Source: Hyphomonadaceae bacterium
Lineage (GTDB): Bacteria > Pseudomonadota > Alphaproteobacteria > Caulobacterales > Hyphomonadaceae
Direction: 5' to 3'
NCBI GenBank assembly: GCA_016714495.1
Contig: JADKDU010000002.1
Span: 186,001-250,000, forward strand
Length of the DNA stretch: 64,000 bases
This document shows, piece after piece, positions 62,664 to 64,000 of the stretch. The first letter of the stretch is position 1, and each line of letters starts with the position of its first letter. The notes beneath the pieces were generated by a model, which worked only from the letters and a program-made list of their open reading frames with translations, did no database searches and was not told the DNA's origin. Position numbers and translations under genes: made by a program.

Positions 62664-63920
62664 GTGACAAAATCCATCGACGAAAGCGACGATACCAGCG
62701 ACGCAAAGACCGAACAGGCCTTTGCCAATTACGACCTCAAGGCCGAAGCGCCCGAGGCGCGCAAACCCAATGTGCGGTTTGCCTTCGAGTTCCCGACCCT
62801 GCTGGAAATGTTCATTCCCGCCGACAAGGAAGCGCTTGAGTCGCGCAGGATCAGCCGCATGGCTGGCATCACCGCGGTCGCGCTTGTGCTTTCCGCAATG
62901 TTGCTGGCGTCGTTTGGTCCGATCCTGTCGAGCGCCGATCATGCGGCGCCCGTCGCCGATCACGCGGCAGAGCCAGCAGGCCACGGGGCGCCAGTGAGCC
63001 ATGTTCCGGCCGATGGTCATGCCGCTCCGTCCGCCGAGGCTCACACATCTGCGGCCGCTGAAGCTTCGCACGGGGATGGGTTGAATACGCATGCGATCCT
63101 GGGAACGGTTGCGGCGTTGCTGGGACTGGGCGGCACCGTGCTCGGCATCACGGGAATGCGGCGATCGGCGTCACGCCGTAAATGGCTGCGCGCCCGGTTG
63201 ACCACTGAAACGCTGAGGCTTTTTCACTTCCATTATATCGCTGCGCGCCTGCCGGAGATCGTGGCGGTCGCGGGGGATGCCGCGAAACGCGAGCAGTACC
63301 TTGCCGACCGAGCAGCGGCGCTGGAGCAGCTGAAAGCGCAGGTGCTCACCGATCCGGAGCTGGAACTGCGGCGCATCATGAACCGCAAGGACGAGACGCG
63401 ATTCGAAACCATCACGCCGATGATGGTGGAGGAGGGCGTGGAGATTCCGCAGACGGCCGCGGACGCGTTCGACGTCTGGCGTGTCCTCCGCGTCAACTGG
63501 CAGGCCGGCTATTGCGACGCTAAGCTCGAGCGCCGCCACAAGGGCCGTTTCACGATCAAACAGATGGACGAGCTGTTCGTGGGGCTCGGCTGGTTCTGCG
63601 TCGGCGCCATCATTCTCATTCACATTGGCCACTTCGTCGGCATGCTTGCATCCGCTCAGTCAGCCTGGCTCGAAGCGGCCGTGATCTGGACGGCGCTTGT
63701 CGCGCTTGCTGGGCGCGCGATGGAAGATGGCTTTCAGCCCCAGCGTGAGATCGAACGCTATGAACAATACCGCGCCAATGTGCGCGTGACGGAAGAACGG
63801 TTCGAGGCGGCCAGGACTTATGCCGCCAAGCTGGAAGTGCTGCGCGCGTTTGAGCGTTCAAGCCTCGAAGAAATGCGCGTTTTCCTACGTACTCACGCTA
63901 AGGCGCGCTTCTTGCTTTGA
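62664..63920 (+). CDS. membrane protein with His-rich loop, unknown function
   Basis: About 418 residues from GTG 62664 (AAAGGGCGGGG in front); frame extends to 62616. A cytoplasmic acidic N-terminus leads to helix 1 (about residues 69-90), a 50-residue Ala/His/Pro-rich loop with eight histidines (DHAAPVADHAAEPAGHG and similar), helix 2 (about 150-170), a long cytoplasmic domain, then two helices (about 312-335 and 342-360) and a charged tail. RKWLRARLTTETLRLFHFHY and FERSSLEEMRVFLRTHAKAR resemble SLATT/DUF4231-type proteins, but this is only a resemblance. It follows the histidine kinase by 78 bases and could be its partner. Confidence 0.7.
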   Translation: MTKSIDESDDTSDAKTEQAFANYDLKAEAPEARKPNVRFAFEFPTLLEMFIPADKEALESRRISRMAGITAVALVLSAMLLASFGPILSSADHAAPVADHAAEPAGHGAPVSHVPADGHAAPSAEAHTSAAAEASHGDGLNTHAILGTVAALLGLGGTVLGITGMRRSASRRKWLRARLTTETLRLFHFHYIAARLPEIVAVAGDAAKREQYLADRAAALEQLKAQVLTDPELELRRIMNRKDETRFETITPMMVEEGVEIPQTAADAFDVWRVLRVNWQAGYCDAKLERRHKGRFTIKQMDELFVGLGWFCVGAIILIHIGHFVGMLASAQSAWLEAAVIWTALVALAGRAMEDGFQPQREIERYEQYRANVRVTEERFEAARTYAAKLEVLRAFERSSLEEMRVFLRTHAKARFLL

Positions 63921-63926
63921 ACAAGT

Positions 63927-63955
63927 GAGGGCCCACGGATTGCTCCGGGGCCCTC
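63927..63955 (+). terminator. hairpin after the last gene
   Basis: GAGGGCCC and GGGCCCTC form an 8-bp outer stem, extended by CGGA/TCCG around a TTGC loop with one bulged base. It lies 7 bases after the stop codon. No T tract; probably a terminator or 3'-end stabiliser. A second perfect 8-bp hairpin (GGACCGGA with TCCGGTCC) follows at 63973-63992. Confidence 0.5.
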
Positions 63956-64000
63956 GGGACGCTGCGGTGTCGGGACCGGAAGCGTCCGGTCCGCGAACTC

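Overview
The window is a GC-rich chromosomal segment from an alphaproteobacterium, most likely a member of the Caulobacterales/Hyphomonadaceae. The evidence is the order rpmH-rnpA-yidC-engB ... argB ... dapD, a tonB-exbB-exbD-exbD cluster, a TonB-dependent receptor, a Usg-family protein, CtrA-like TTAR-N7-TTAR motifs, and many Ala/Arg-rich proteins. The family placement is inference from content. I see no rRNA, tRNA, CRISPR array, phage or insertion sequence. Gene density is high and most long antisense reading frames are GC-bias shadows.

Region 1 (1-11 kb): a partial small gene at the left edge, a secreted protein of unknown function, two small hydrophilic proteins (one with its ribosome binding site inside a perfect hairpin), a UvrD/PcrA-type helicase, a tandem pair of secreted serine esterases duplicated with their upstream regions, a Usg protein, a small XRE regulator with a palindromic operator, and a frameshifted tex. 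Region 2 (11-25 kb): secreted and membrane enzymes (M28, M20 and M19 peptidases, a ClC channel, a YWTD propeller), a second copy of the secreted family of region 1, and a large TonB-dependent receptor. Region 3 (25-29 kb): a Fur-box-like site precedes a PepSY-TM / DUF2271 / DUF4198 / ApbE operon, a probable extracytoplasmic flavin redox module under iron control. Region 4 (29-35.6 kb): a dicarboxylate symporter carrying two EF-hand loops between its first two membrane helices, then the TonB-ExbB-ExbD-ExbD operon with a secreted repeat protein and a strong terminator.

Region 5 (35.6-50 kb): a KimA-like permease, an ABC-F ATPase, a three-gene pterin cluster (PTPS-like, FolB-like, pteridine reductase-like), a nuclease, purA, a cytochrome c/PQQ-propeller lipoprotein, a degenerate sugar epimerase, two paralogous lipoproteins and a TrmH-type methyltransferase. 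Region 6 (50-64 kb): DUF3052, dapD, a double-DUF1036 protein, argB, a secreted CocE-type hydrolase, an ABC-2 exporter, then engB, yidC, rnpA and rpmH, and finally a membrane histidine kinase with a His-rich membrane protein.

Five genes carry apparent frameshifts (a secreted gene before the helicase, tex, a DUF3601-like gene, a secreted repeat gene, purA). At least three look like a single-base loss in or beside a short G or C run. Because purA and tex are housekeeping genes, residual assembly errors are more likely than real gene loss, and affected entries say so.
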